Source of the DNA: Silene latifolia
Lineage: Eukaryota; Streptophyta; Magnoliopsida; Caryophyllales; Caryophyllaceae
Direction: 5' to 3'
Assembly: GCF_048544455.1 (NCBI RefSeq)
Contig: NC_133532.1
Location: 82,167,156-82,231,155 of the forward strand
Length of the DNA: 64,000 bases
Position 1 is the stretch's first letter. The number at the start of each line of letters is the position of its first letter. Positions 53,627-64,000 of the stretch are shown piece after piece. A program made the translations under genes and the position numbers. The notes beneath the pieces were generated by a model. The model was not told the DNA's origin. It saw only the letters and a list, made by a program, of their open reading frames with translations, and did not search any database.

Positions 53627-54365
53627 TTTGGCGTAGTTTTGTAGACTTGTACATCTGATTTTGAACATTTTTGGACTTGTTTGGGGCGCAAGCCCCCAGT
53701 TTGCTTGGACTTTGGACTTGGTTTGGGGCGCAAGCCCCCAGTTTGCTTGTACATTTGTATATATGATGGCCTGAGTGCCTTTGTTGCTGGGTTGTGTTGC
53801 TTGCACCTGCAGGTTAGTTCTTGAACAGGTTTGGTAGACAACGGTTTACGCCGTCATGCTGCCGAAATTTACATGGAAATTACGCAAAACATACATTTTA
53901 TACACATATGGTCTTTAACCAGGGCAAAATGAGACTCAAAAGGATACAAAAAATGCAAAAATGCAAAAAGCAAAAATTTTGTCGGAAATGACCGGACGGT
54001 AGGGAGGGTTACCCCCTAAAAAAAGAAAAAAGAGAAATCTGTAAGTGTAGAAATGAAAATGTTGAAATGAAAACAAAAGAGAATTATTTCCTAAAAATGA
54101 AATTAAAATGAAATTTATGAAATTTAATTAAAATGAAATTTTATTTCCTAAGAATAAATGAATTAAAATAAAAATAAAAAGAAGAATTAAGTGCGATGAA
54201 AATGGCGAAGGTGTCGACGTCGCCTCGAAATGCGTGCTCGCGAATTTAGGAAGTTTGAAACATGGTAAACTGCTCGTATTTACCAAAATAAAATCCCGTA
54301 GGAATAGGAAATTATTCGTTATAGAATTAGGAAAGATCCAAACGCGGAAATCACAGAGAGTGAGC
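53627..54365. other. Spacer between the two antisense genes
   Basis: AT-rich, no gene. A short direct repeat, GGGGCGCAAGCCCCCAGTTTGC, occurs at about 53,682 and 53,726; each contains a GGGGC/GCCCC hairpin and may act in 3'-end formation of antisense gene 1. The rest shows nothing recognisable. Confidence 0.5.
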
Positions 54366-54480
54366 CTGGGGAAGAGGCGCAGCATGAGCTGCGTCGCTTT
54401 GAATAGGCGCAACAGAGTCGCTGTTCCCCCAAAGTTTGTCTCTCCCGACGGATTTTGGAAACAAAGAATTAGTATAAATA
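54366..54480 (+). promoter_or_regulatory. Hairpin pair and TATA box upstream of antisense gene 2
   Basis: GGCGCAGC-type hairpins start at 54,376 and 54,406 (30 bp apart; the second is degenerate). TATAAATA lies at about 54,472, roughly 110 bp before the ATG at 54,581. The promoter function is inferred. Confidence 0.5.
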
Positions 54481-54580
54481 GAAGCGTCGACGAAGCTTTA
54501 AATCATATAATTCTTCCGTCTTTTCTCCGTTAATCTCATAAAAACTCCCAAAATAAATTTTCAAGAGAAAATTTGTCATC

Positions 54581-55224
54581 ATGAACACTTTGGAGATCCG
54601 CTTGAAGGAATGGACTAATGAATTCTCGAATATTGAAAAGCACGACATGGGTGCTCATAACCTTGGGTCTCTATTGAGTCTGAAACTCATTAAGGTGGTA
54701 AAACCGTTCTTGGATGCTTGCCTTGACTACTGGGACCCAAATTGTCATGTTTTCGCGTTCCCAGGTGGTGATATCTGTCCTTTTCCGAAAGAAATTGCTG
54801 CTATTGGTGGGTGGGACCCTGAGCATCTACCTGCCATTCCTTCCACTTCGCAAGGGTATAAGACCAAATTCAGAGACTTGCTTGGATTGACTAGACTTGA
54901 GGTGGATCGCTTGGTTACCCCGAAAGGCGTGAGAATGCTGGACTTTGTAGACCGATTCATCAATAGGGCTGACCCCACCGTCTCTTATGTTGCCAGGAGG
55001 AGAGCCTTTGGCTTTTGTTTGCTGCATGTGTGCGTCTTCCATGGGCACGTTGATGAAGATTTGCGAGGTGATCCCCGTCTTTTGGGTCTTATCGAGCAAA
55101 TGGAGTCACAGAGCCCACTTGTTTATGCTTAGGGGAGATTATCTTGGGTTTGGATAATAGGAAATCCAACCGCGATCTTCCATTCTTGGGGAGTCCCGTC
55201 ATCTTACAAGTAAAAGACACCTCT

Positions 55225-55308
<84 letters not shown>

Positions 55309-56146
55309 CGTTTTTTTTTTGTTTTTTTTTTTTTCGTTTTTTTTTTGTTTTGTTGGTGTCTAATACCCGCTTTTGGTAGGTTTGGCTTATGGAACGCTCC
55401 CGACCGCCGAGCCCCGCTCATGCACTTTCCTATCATTCCCGTATGATTGCGATGAGGACGCGGTTGTACATGGTGGACTTCACCCGGTCTGTGACTATTG
55501 GAAGAACAAGTCAAGAATGATGATGGCCCGCTGATTAGGTGGGTTGTACCGTGGTGGCATCTCAAGTCCACCACCGGAGTGTCTTCTTTGGATCCCACTA
55601 GGTCCGTGCGCATTCCGGATTAGAGTTCATGGTATGCATCTTTCCTAAAGATTGATGAGGCAAGTCGGGTGAAGCGACTATCCCGAGGCTTGATACTGCC
55701 TCCGCATCGCCGTGGCGCTTACCACCGAGAGCCGAAGGGAGTGGGCTATCAAATGGGCCCAAAGGAACATGTGGTTCTTGAGCTTCTCCGCCAATGCTTT
55801 GTGGGTGTCGGATTCCTATCTGAGGTGGAGAAAGGCTGCGACTTCGGAAGAACGCGAGAGACTGAGGAAACGCGAGCCTGTCGACTACAAGTTGCGCGAG
55901 GGAGAGAAAGAGAAGGAGAAGCATCTGACAGAAGGAGAAGAAGAAGCTGGATTTCAGGTCGTTCATCCTTCGAAGAAATCAAAGGCTACTCCTGTTGCGG
56001 AAATGGTGGTTAGCAAGAATGGAAGAGTCAGGCCTCGAGAAAGACCGTTGGTGATTAGGTCTGAAGTGGTGCAAGAGCGCCCGGCTCGAGGTCGTGACAA
56101 GAAGTATGACAAGAGTGACAAGGGCAAGGGAAAGATGGAGGAATAG
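54581..56146 (+). pseudogene. Antisense gene 2: Tat/Ogre extra-ORF-like protein, one poly(T) intron
   Basis: Residues 1-183 (to 55,132) are open and include LKEWTNEFSNIEKHDMGAHN, CHVFAFPGGDICPFPKEIAA and FGFCLLHVCVFHGHVDED. This resembles ORF1-type proteins of Ogre/Tat elements and DUF7745-type plant proteins, by recall of the family pattern. A frameshift near 55,130 leads to ILGLDNRKSNRDLPFLG in another frame. A GT-AG intron (55,210-55,379) then holds a 120-bp T-rich tract. The next exon (VWLMERSRPPS) and a basic C-terminal tail (REWAIKWAQRNMWFL, ending GKGKMEE at 56,146) continue with more frameshifts and stops near 55,520 and 55,620. Function unknown. It runs opposite to gag-pol. Confidence 0.65.
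55226..55350 (+). repeat. T-rich tract of about 125 bp inside the intron
   Basis: Almost pure T with single C or G breaks, just downstream of the donor at 55,210. On the element's sense strand it is a long A tract within the genomic RNA. Confidence 0.9.
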
Positions 56147-56698
56147 CCCGAGTCCTTTATTATTATTTGATTATTATTATTATTGTTGTAATAAAAGGAG
56201 GGATTTTTAGAATCCTAGCCTATACTATTTTTATTATGTAGCGTACTATTATTATTGGAAAATGAAAGGAATAAAAAAGGTTGAATGGTTAAGAAACCGC
56301 TGTGATTTTCTTTTATTATTCTTGTCGAATTTCAAATGCAATGCAATGCAAATGTCCTTCTATTTACATTTTAGGTATAGCGGGTTGAATCCTGTGAAGG
56401 ATTGCCTACGTATTCACTTAAAAAAGCGAAATCAAACCCTTGCGCGTAGTTCGAGTAAATGTAAAAGAATAATTGTTCGAAGCAAGAGCTTGTAATGAAC
56501 ATAGAAATTAAGCATGAGCTTTTGCTTGTTCTCAAGGTGCGAATTTAGTTTATTTGATGATATGAGGATGACAATCTTGTCAAGATGCAAGAGCATAGTG
56601 ACACTTAGCTTATTTCAGCTTGGCCAGGGGCCGTTTATTTAGTGCCACAAGAGCGACACATGGGTTTACGCGAGGCGCGTTTTTGTTGTTGTCCTAAT
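56147..56698. other. Spacer between antisense gene 2 and the end of pol (tail-to-tail)
   Basis: The two convergent genes end here. AT-rich, with (ATT)n-like text near 56,160-56,240. No gene seen. Confidence 0.6.
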
Positions 56699-57994
56699 CT
56701 AGGCATAGTATCGTTTCAGTTGGTCAAGGTTTGTGGGGTTCGAAAACTCATTTCCATCTAGGTCTGTGATTCTAACCGCACCCCCTGGAAGTATGGATTT
56801 GACTAGGTATGGTCCGGCCCAATTAGGTTTGAATTTTCCCCTTGGGTCGACGGGTAAAAGAGCTCTAACCGATTTGAGTACTAAGTCTCCTTCTTTGATG
56901 TTTCTTGGCCTAACTCTTTTGTTGAAAGCTCGTTTGATACGTGCTTGATATGTTTGGACATTATGTAAGGCGCGTAGCCTACGTTCATCCAGGAGGATGA
57001 GTTCTTCATATCTATCTCTCTTCCAATCGGCTTCAGGGATTTGGCTTTCGAGTAGAATACGCAAGGATGGTATTTCTAGTTCGATTGGTTGTACGGCCTC
57101 CATGCCGTAGGTCAAATAGAAAGGAGTAGCCCCAGTGGGCGTCCTAACTGATGTACGATATCCCCATAAAGCAAAGGGTATCTTGCTTGGCCAATCTCTA
57201 TAGTTGTCAGTCATTTTCTTGAGAATTGTGACAACGTTCGTGTTTGCCGCCTCTACCGCGCCGTTAGTCTGTGGTCTATAGGGCGAAGAGTGGTGATGCT
57301 TAATCTTGTATTTGGCTAGCAATTGCTCGGTTTCGGCTTGGAAGTGTGACCCGTTATCGCTGATGATCTCATGTGGGCAACCATATCGACAGATGATGTT
57401 ATTTTGTATGAATTTTGCCACATTTTTAGCCGTAAGAGCAGTGTAGGAAGCCGCTTCTACCCACTTGGTGAAGTAGTCAATTGCTACTAGAATGAAACAG
57501 TGACCTCCTGTTCCGGCTGGGGTTATCTTCCCGATTATGTCAATTCCCCATGCAGAGAATGGCCAAGGAGATGTCATCGTGTATAGCAACGAAGGAGGAA
57601 CATGTTGCACATTCCCGAAGATTTGGCAGTTGTGGCAATGTCTCACGTATTTGATGCAATCGGATTCCATTGTGGTCCAATAATACCCTAAGCGTGTGAT
57701 TTTCTTTGCCATCATGGGCCCACTCATGTGAGGACCGCATTCTCCGTCGTGGACTTCTTCCATCACCTTTCGTGCCTTTGAATGATCAAGGCAACGTAGG
57801 ACTACACCAAGAGGTGTTCTTTTGTATAATTCTCCTTGCATCAGGATGTATTGGGAAGCTAATAGGCATATAGCACGTTGTCCCCTTCTGTCTATATCCG
57901 GTGGATAGGTACCATTGAGCTTGAAATTCAGGATCGCTTGGAACCAGGGTTCCTGTGCGATTTCTTCTTCATCGGTGATTTGATGGACATAAGT
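56699..57994 (-). CDS. pol: Tat pol: integrase, open reading frame
   Basis: The frame runs from the stop at 57,995-57,997 to a stop at 56,699. The zinc-binding module has the two His near HDGECGPH and CHNC. The core shows Asp in WGIDIIGK, Asp in IISDNGSHF and Glu in TNGAVEAAN, a complete D,D-E triad. The C-terminal part holds the conserved GDLVLKSVRA and KFKPNWAGPYLV motifs of gypsy integrases. There is no chromodomain, as expected for Tat. The integrase is separated from RNase H by a single in-frame TAA. This is the only pol domain with no internal break. It normally cuts host DNA and joins element cDNA in the nucleus as part of a larger polyprotein. Confidence 0.93.
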   Translation of the reverse strand, partial: TYVHQITDEEEIAQEPWFQAILNFKLNGTYPPDIDRRGQRAICLLASQYILMQGELYKRTPLGVVLRCLDHSKARKVMEEVHDGECGPHMSGPMMAKKITRLGYYWTTMESDCIKYVRHCHNCQIFGNVQHVPPSLLYTMTSPWPFSAWGIDIIGKITPAGTGGHCFILVAIDYFTKWVEAASYTALTAKNVAKFIQNNIICRYGCPHEIISDNGSHFQAETEQLLAKYKIKHHHSSPYRPQTNGAVEAANTNVVTILKKMTDNYRDWPSKIPFALWGYRTSVRTPTGATPFYLTYGMEAVQPIELEIPSLRILLESQIPEADWKRDRYEELILLDERRLRALHNVQTYQARIKRAFNKRVRPRNIKEGDLVLKSVRALLPVDPRGKFKPNWAGPYLVKSILPGGAVRITDLDGNEFSNPTNLDQLKRYYA

Positions 57995-59889
57995 TTACTG
58001 GTCCGTCGCTTCAATACACAAAGGCATTTCCACCATGTGGTCTGGCATATTTATCAAAGATGCAAGTTTCGCAAGAGCGTCTGCAAATTGATTTTCCTCC
58101 CGTGGTAGGTGCAGGTAGGTTACGTGGTCAAAGAATTGAGCCACTTGGTCTATCCTAGCTTGATAGGGTGCGAGGCTTTCGCTTCGGATTTTCCAGGACC
58201 CTGTAACTTGGTTGATGATTAGTGATGAATCCTCATGTACTCGGAGGTTTTTGATGCCTAAGCTTACTGCCGCTTGCAGTCCAATGAGACAAGCTTCATA
58301 CTCTGCAGCGTTGTTTGTCACCTCGAAGTCGAGTTTGACAGCGATTGGTGTATGCTTACCTTCAGGAGAAATGAGCAACACTCCTATTCCGAATCCTCTT
58401 AAATTTGATGCTCCATCAAAGTATAGGTCCCAAGATTCTACGTCTGTTTGAAGTATATCCTCGTCGGGAAATGACCAAGTGTCTATGGTTTGTGCGTCGT
58501 TGATAGGATTTTCTGCGAAGAATTCGGCGACGGCGCGACCTTTTATGACTTTTAGTGGCACATATTTGAGGTCGAATTCTGAGAGCATCAGAGTCCATCT
58601 TGCCAGACGTCCGTTGAGGACGGGTTTCTCGAAGAGGTATTTGACTGGATCCATTTTGGAATATATTTTGACGGAGTAGCTAAGCATGTAGTGACGTAGC
58701 TTCTTCGTTGCCCACACAAGAGCGAGGCATGTCTTTTCGAGTTGCGAGTATTTGCACTCATATTCCAAGAATTTGTTACTTAGGTAGTAAATAGCTCTTT
58801 CTTCACTTCCTACATTTGAGCCAAAGATAGCACCCATGGCGCTTTCGATTCTTGTGAGATATAAACCAAGAGGTTGATCTCGTTGTGGCGGCATGAGCAC
58901 CGGTGGTTTAGCCAATATCTCCTTGATTCGGTCAAACGCCTTTTGACAATCATCATCCCACATGGTGTGGTCTGTTTTCTTGAGTTTCTTGAAGATAGGC
59001 TCGCAAATCATGGTAAGTTTCGATATGAATCGACTTATATATTGTACCTTTCCCAGGAATCCTCTGACTTCTTTTTCTGTTTGAGGTTGTGGCATTTCGA
59101 TCAGAGCTTTGATTTTTGAGGGATCTATTTCTATACCGCGTTGGCTGACGACATATCCCAGGAGTTTTCCGGATGTTACCCCGAATGTGCATTTTTGAGG
59201 ATTGAGTCTTTCGTAGCCTTGCGAAGAACTTGCGAAGGTTTGCAATATGTCCCTCTCTTTCCTTGGATTTGACGATCATGTCATCTACATATACCTCAAC
59301 TTCTTTGTGCATCATGTCATGTAGGAGTGTAGTTGCGGTGCGTTGGTATGTAGCTCCGGCGTTGATCAATCCGAATGGCATTACTGTATAGCAATATGTT
59401 CCCCATTGGGTGACGAATGCGGTCTTGTGCATATCTTCCATGGCCATCTTGATTTGGTTATAACCCGCATATCCATCCATGAAGGATAGTAACGCGTGGT
59501 CTGCAGTATTTGTCTACCAATATGTCAATGTGAGGTAGAGGGAGGTCATCTTTCGGACTTGCTTTGTTTAAGTCCCTGAAGTCAACACAAACACGGATTC
59601 TCCCATCCTTTTTGGGTACGGTTACTATGTTAGCTACCCAGTCAGAGTACTCAGAAACTTTGATGAACCCGGCTTTGAATTGCTTGTCCACTTCTTCCTT
59701 AATCTTTAGAGCCCATTCTGTTCTCATTCGTCGAAGCTTCTGTTTCACAGGCTTGAAACCCGGCTTAATCGGAATCCTATGTTCGGCGATATCCCTGTCG
59801 ATTCCTGGCATGTCTTTGTAGGACCAAGCGAAAACGTCTTTGAATTCATTTAGGAGGTCTATGAAATCGGCCCTTTCAGTAGAGCTCAA
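57995..59889 (-). pseudogene. pol: Tat pol: reverse transcriptase with dual RNase H, two frameshifts
   Basis: RT motifs in order are WVANIVTVPKKDGRIRVCVD (about 59,650), DGYAGYNQIKM (about 59,475) and the catalytic YVDDMIVKSKE (about 59,290), then LLGYVVSQRGIEIDP. Frameshifts near 59,500 and 59,235 split RT over three frames. The first RNase H follows RT (LGLYLTRIESAMGAIFG) and has lost the usual acidic start. The second, archaeal-type RNase H shows WDLYFDGASN (Asp), NNAAEYEACLIGL (Glu), HEDSSLI (Asp) and QFADALAKLAS (Asp). This second domain is diagnostic of the Tat lineage. Confidence 0.93.
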
Positions 59890-60479
59890 GGTAGTCCCTA
59901 TCCTAAGTTCTTTGGGTTCTAATTCGGTTCCTACGTTGATGGGTTCGGTATCTTCTATTACCGGTCCCCCTTCCCCTTCCCCGTAATATTTCTTTGGCTA
60001 TGTAGGAGGTATTTCGGTTAAGTCCGGGTCTTGGTCATCCTCGCATCATCGTAAACAGAATTGCACTCGAAAGAACACAGAGAGTAAGCAGAACCCGATT
60101 TATTCATATTAAGATTTGAGTAAAGTTGAAACAAAGAAGCCAACCGATCCATGGTCACGGCAAAGGAACGATAATTGGGGCATTCCCGAACTACCGTGAC
60201 TACTCGATGCTAGGCTAGGAGAAACGAAGGGAGTGGGGATGACAACAAGAGTAGACTCTCTAATGACTTCTCTAGACTCCGACTCTGACTCCGACTCCGA
60301 CTCCGACTCGAACTCGTCGTCTTCGGTTCTCCTTTGAACATCTCTCCTTCTCCAAAGAGTGAGCTTGAAGAGCCTTCCTTGGTTGTTGGTCCATTTGATA
60401 GATTTTCTCCATCCTTTCTGCTGCTTTGTGTCGATTTCCGTGATCAACGCGGTGGGGTTGAAGCGATCGTCCCGAAGTA
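59890..60479 (-). pseudogene. Tat pol linker between protease and RT, with Ser-Glu repeat
   Basis: A frame at 60,109-60,483 continues the protease ORF after a frameshift near 60,480 and contains NNQGRLFKLTLW, typical of this position in Tat elements. It includes a (Ser-Glu)6 run from a GACTCC repeat at about 60,270-60,318. In-frame stops between 60,109 and 59,889 may mark a spliced intron, as known in Ogre elements between protease and RT, or decay. I cannot fix intron borders. Confidence 0.6.
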
Positions 60480-61626
60480 TCATAGTAATGATCTCATCCT
60501 CGCGCCCCTAATGAATCGGTCTTCTCCAAATAATAGGCTAACAGCTTGTTCGTCGAAGCAAGGTGCTTGACGGGTTTTGAAGGTAGGAACCGTTTCGGGA
60601 GGAATGAAGTAGCAATCATGAAAGATCTCGATTCCGGCTAATTTCCTCTCAAGATTATGCCAAGGTTCGGGAAACCCATGAAAGAGTTCTGAACTTCCTT
60701 CTTGAACGAAGTATCCATTTAAAGTGGGGAGATATGGCCTCATTTGGACTCCCACGTACTTGCGATTTTGGACTTGAGCGAGCATTTCGAGAACTTCTTC
60801 AGTTGTGGGTCTGTACCCTAGTCCAAGTGGTATCCTCGTCGAGTTGCCTTTCTTGTATGGTGCGAAGGTGTTCTTCCGAATTGGGTTCAAAGGCATTCCA
60901 GGGAAGTATCCCTGAGACTTGAGTATGTGGTTGACCACCAAGTTGGAGTAGGGATTATAGTATAAGGGTGCCAACTCACTTTCTATGACATTCACACTTT
61001 GGAAGCCTCCAAGTTCGTATATGGGATCCGCAAGGACTTGATTGTTTGATTGCTTCTCGATTATTGCTTTGATGGGTGACGAGGTGATCGTCACAACTTT
61101 GCCATTTAGTGGGATCTTGATCTTTTGGTGAAGGGTGGATGTTACCGCTTTGGAAGCGTGAATCCAAGGCCTTCCCAGAAGTATATTGAATGAAGCTTCG
61201 ATATCCACTATTTGGAAGTTAACTTTTCGTTCGATTGGTCCCGTGGCTATGGTTAGGCTAGCAAGTCCAACTACTTTTAAATCGTGTACCGTCATATGCG
61301 CGTACACCTTGATTGGTGGGAGTCCAATCCGACTCCTTCATGCCTAGCTTGTATGCCGTTTTGAGGGGTATGACGTTGACCGCGGAACCATCATCTACCA
61401 AAGTCATTGGCACATTCTTCTTTAGACAAATGACAGTGATGTATAGAGCAAGGTTGTGACTAGCGCCAAAAGGTGGCAAGTCTTCATCTGAGAAAGTAAT
61501 AGGATTACTTAACCTCGGTGATTCTTGGAAGACCAAGTTGACTACATCTTCGGGAGTAGAGTTATGCGCTACATTCAATTTGGCCAAAGCTTGCGAAAGC
61601 TTGGCGATGCGAAATGAGCTTGCCAC
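60480..61626 (-). pseudogene. pol: Tat pol: aspartic protease region, one frameshift
   Basis: Conserved entry ITFSDEDLPPFGASHNLALY is followed by the active site LVDDGSAVNVIP (about 61,380), the Tat-type version of DTGS. A frameshift near 61,290 moves the frame. FNILLGRPWIHASKAV (about 61,160) is the second conserved protease motif. The C-terminal part (GLGYRPTTEEVLEMLAQ and FHGFPEPWHNLERK) belongs to the long protease-RT linker of this lineage. In the intact element the enzyme would cut the gag-pol polyprotein inside the virus-like particle. Confidence 0.88.
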
Positions 61627-63435
61627 TAGTTGCCGACCGAAAGATCACCTTGGTTTTCTGTAATTGCTTGAGCAAATGATCAGTGGGGTCGTCTTCGTTG
61701 TCATTTGGTGTGATGACGTTGGTTGGACCGTTTTGAGTAGTGCTTTGATATGGGCGACCCGAACGAGTTAGGTGATCCACATCTTGGTCTTCACCATTTT
61801 GGACTATTTCCTTGACTAAGGAGTTTTCAATGAGGTATTCGTCTTCATCGTCATCGGCCCAAACCCCATTGATTGCAGCTAGTTCCTTCATTCTCATGAT
61901 ATCACTTTCTAGTTGTATGATTTGGTCGACTAGTTTATCAACCACGGCGACTACTTCTTGCATAGTGGCATTTTGAGAGAAGATCAATGGTACGCGCTCT
62001 TTAGGCATTGCATTGGGGTTGCGTAAGGCCGTTACCATGTTTTCTAGTTCCCACACTTGTCTATCTACACTCCTTGCCCATGCGATGAAGTCGGAAATGG
62101 TAGGGGAGATGGTAGAGTAGAGTCTTTCTTTCTCAATTGCATGAATTTCATTTTCGGTGAGAGAAATGAGATGTGAGCAATCTAAGGTAGATTCGTCACT
62201 TGTAATTACTAGAACTCCAAGAGGATTCTGAGTGTTGTTGGGCTTACCTCCTGGTGGAATTGGAAGTCGACCATCTTCGATCATATCTTGAAGGACGTGT
62301 TTCAACTTGTAGCATTTTTCCGTGTCGTGCCCTTTGCCCCTATGGTATTCACAGTAGGAGTTTTCATCCCAGAATTTGGACTTCTTTTCAGGTTCGGGGG
62401 TAGGCCCAATGGGTTGGAGTTTACCTTGCTTCATTAGCCTTTTTAGAGCGTTGGAGTACGTATCCCCAAGGTTTGTGAACTTCCTTGGTGGGCTAGTTTT
62501 CTTGGATGGCTCGAGAAGGTTAACTTCGTCGGTCTTGCTAGTAGAGCCGTATGAACGACTCGTGGACCCTTGATATGCTCGACCTACCGTTTTGGACAAG
62601 AGTCCTTTACGGATGTCATCTTCAATTCGTGTCCCTAGTACAGTTAAGTCCTTGAAGGTCTTGATGTTTTGATATCTCAAATGGTTGGCATATATGGGTT
62701 TGAGATTATGCACGAACTTTTCCACGAGGGTGGCCTCATCCGGGCGTTCAACTAGTTGAGTACTAGTCTTCCTCCACCTACTTAGGAAGTCGGTGAATCC
62801 TTCTTTGTCATTTTGGGTAAGAACCTCTAGAGTACGCATGTTGACTTGGATCTCGGCATTATCCGCGTATTGTTTTGAGAACTCGATCGCGGCGTCTTCC
62901 CAAGTAGCGACCTTTTTGTGATCTAAAGTGTAGAACCATTGCTTTGGGATGGTGTCAAGAGATGAAGGAAAGATCCTTAAGAACATCTCGGGTTTGATGC
63001 CTTTGATAGACATGTAGTCCTTGAAGGCGCGGATGTGGTTCAAAGGGTTCTCATGTCCTTTAAACTTAGGGATATCCGTCATGCTAAAGTTAGTGGGCAA
63101 TTTGGAATTGACGGCTTCATATTTGCGATTGTTTTCCCTATAAATGTCATCCCCCTTAAGGTACATCAATTGCTCCTCTAGGTATTGGAGTCTTTTCTCA
63201 CCTGCGTTGTTCCTAGGACAGGATTCTCATCTTTAGACTCGTCATCGGAAAATTGTAGTACTCCACCTTTAGGGGGAGGCAGCTTTCCCTCTACATCAAA
63301 GATACGGCCTTCGATAAGTTCAAGGCGGTCATAGGTTTGTTCTTGAGTGATTTGCATTTGGGTTATCGCGGCTAGGATTCGATCATTACTTTCTTGAATT
63401 TGCTGGAGGTTCGTTTCACCACTTGATCCGGGCAT
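61562..63435 (-). pseudogene. gag: Tat gag, frameshifted
   Basis: The ATG at 63,435 opens an 85-residue frame. A one-base shift near 63,210 leads into a 535-residue frame (63,169-61,562) whose N-terminal extension LQYLEEQLMYLKGDD precedes its first ATG. The retrotransposon gag domain is clear: MTDIPKFKGHENPLNHIRAF, IPKQWFYTLD, FSKQYADNAEIQVNMRTLEV, FLSRWRKTSTQL, FVHNLKPIYANHLR. A zinc-knuckle-like CEYHRGKGHDTEKC follows (about 62,340). Near 61,590 another shift separates gag from protease. Length fits a Tat gag. It would form the capsid around element RNA. Confidence 0.9.
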
Positions 63436-64000
63436 CTTGGAAACTGGATAAGAGATCGGCGACGAATCAAAACACGATCGACCATTCTATCACACTTGCT
63501 AAAAGAGGAAAAGCTTTGACTCGTGAAGTGGGTGTATGCCACTTGTGTTAAGTGAGTTTTGAAGAAAGACAAGGTCTTTGAAAATGTGTGTCCTAGTCAA
63601 CTGTAGTGTAGTTGTAGGAGTGGACTCGAAGTGAGGTTTTGAAATGGGCTTGTGGCCCGAATTTTGACGCGACAAACGGACAGAGTTTTGACCGGATTTT
63701 GCGCTAATTAAAGGCCTACTTTTTCGAAATTCCTGTTTGAAAATGAAGATTTTGAATTTTTGAAAATTCGTCATGGTTTTGTTTAGAAGTGGTGATCACA
63801 TAAGGTTTACATATTTATACAAGCATTATAACGGGATGCTGAGTGCATTTAGAAGGGTTTTTGGTTTAAAGGGTGGGTTGCCATACCGAACCATCAAACC
63901 CGAAGTCTGTGGAGAGGCTCGTGCCAAACAAGAGTAAGGCCGATTCCTAGTCCATTTCCTCAAGTAGTGAAGGCCCTTGATACAAACAAGAGTAAGCATC
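63436..64000 (-). other. Leader upstream of Tat gag
   Basis: Untranslated region between the 5' LTR (outside the window) and gag. No LTR end or primer site is visible, so the leader is longer than 560 bp. The short frame at 63,499-63,774 shows no domain. Confidence 0.6.

Larger units (their letters stand above)
47083..64000 (-). mobile_element. Tat-lineage Ty3/gypsy retrotransposon with two antisense genes, 5' end outside window
   Basis: Read on the minus strand from the window end: untranslated leader, gag, protease, RT, RNase H, a second archaeal-type RNase H, integrase, two genes on the opposite strand, polypurine tract and a 2,427-bp 3' LTR. Integrase after RNase H makes it Ty3/gypsy; the second RNase H is a hallmark of the Tat lineage (Ogre, Retand and relatives). 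Extra ORFs in either orientation are known in Tat elements. The element exceeds 16.9 kb here. All reading frames except integrase contain frameshifts or stops, so it is no longer autonomous. Confidence 0.9.

Noticed and set aside
51672..53841. Minus-strand frames overlapping the PMD gene, e.g. 52,649-53,044 and 53,483-53,806
   Set aside because: Shadows of GC-rich exons on the other strand. The plus strand has the domain match and the splice sites.
55144..55446. Poly-Phe and poly-Lys frames over the T tract
   Set aside because: Products of a homopolymer inside an intron.

Overview
This is plant nuclear DNA made almost entirely of transposable elements. I found no intact host gene. Introns are GT-AG, the retrotransposons are plant Ty1/copia and Ty3/gypsy types with tRNA-Met-like or tRNA-Asp primer sites, and long (TA)n tracts are common. 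A repeat-rich eudicot fits; Caryophyllales is only a guess. No species can be named from the sequence.

Layout. (1) 1-11,573: a decayed plus-strand Ty1/copia element, with its 5' LTR cut by the window edge. Its integrase is split by a minus-strand non-autonomous LTR element (2,420-9,158) that has 1.7 kb LTRs, a tRNA-Asp primer site, and one acidic ORF of unknown function in place of gag-pol. (2) 11,574-12,051: short degenerate repeats. (3) 12,052-45,807: six elements with terminal inverted repeats (here called E1 to E6), lying end to end and separated only by (TA)n or compound (TA)n/(GA)n tracts. Their ends resemble each other, but each has its own core of tandem repeats. E3 was opened by a Ty3/gypsy-like LTR element (14,504-30,706, target duplication GGAGC), which was itself opened by a minus-strand Ty1/copia element (18,131-26,967, target duplication AAAAG). 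E4 carries three exons of a DEAD-box RNA helicase with their introns. E4 and E5 each carry a related tRNA-like sequence. (4) 45,808-47,082: an LTR-like stretch. (5) 47,083 to the window end: a large minus-strand Tat-lineage Ty3/gypsy element. It has a 2.4 kb 3' LTR and broken gag-protease-RT-dual RNase H-integrase. Between pol and the 3' LTR lie two genes on the opposite (plus) strand that contain introns: a plant-mobile-domain gene and a second gene resembling the extra ORFs of Tat/Ogre elements.

The most notable patterns are these. First, the microsatellite-linked chain E1-E6, where the (GA)m tracts are mirrored around E4 and E6 as if they belong to the elements. Second, three unrelated LTR families each carry regularly spaced self-complementary words: GTCGATCGAC about every 21 bp, CTCGATCGAG about every 19-22 bp, and GGCGCAGC...GCTGCGTC hairpins as pairs 29-30 bp apart. 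Two of these families also share a roughly 100-bp module just upstream of the words. Third, the intron-bearing antisense genes of the Tat element each have a hairpin pair upstream of their start codon.
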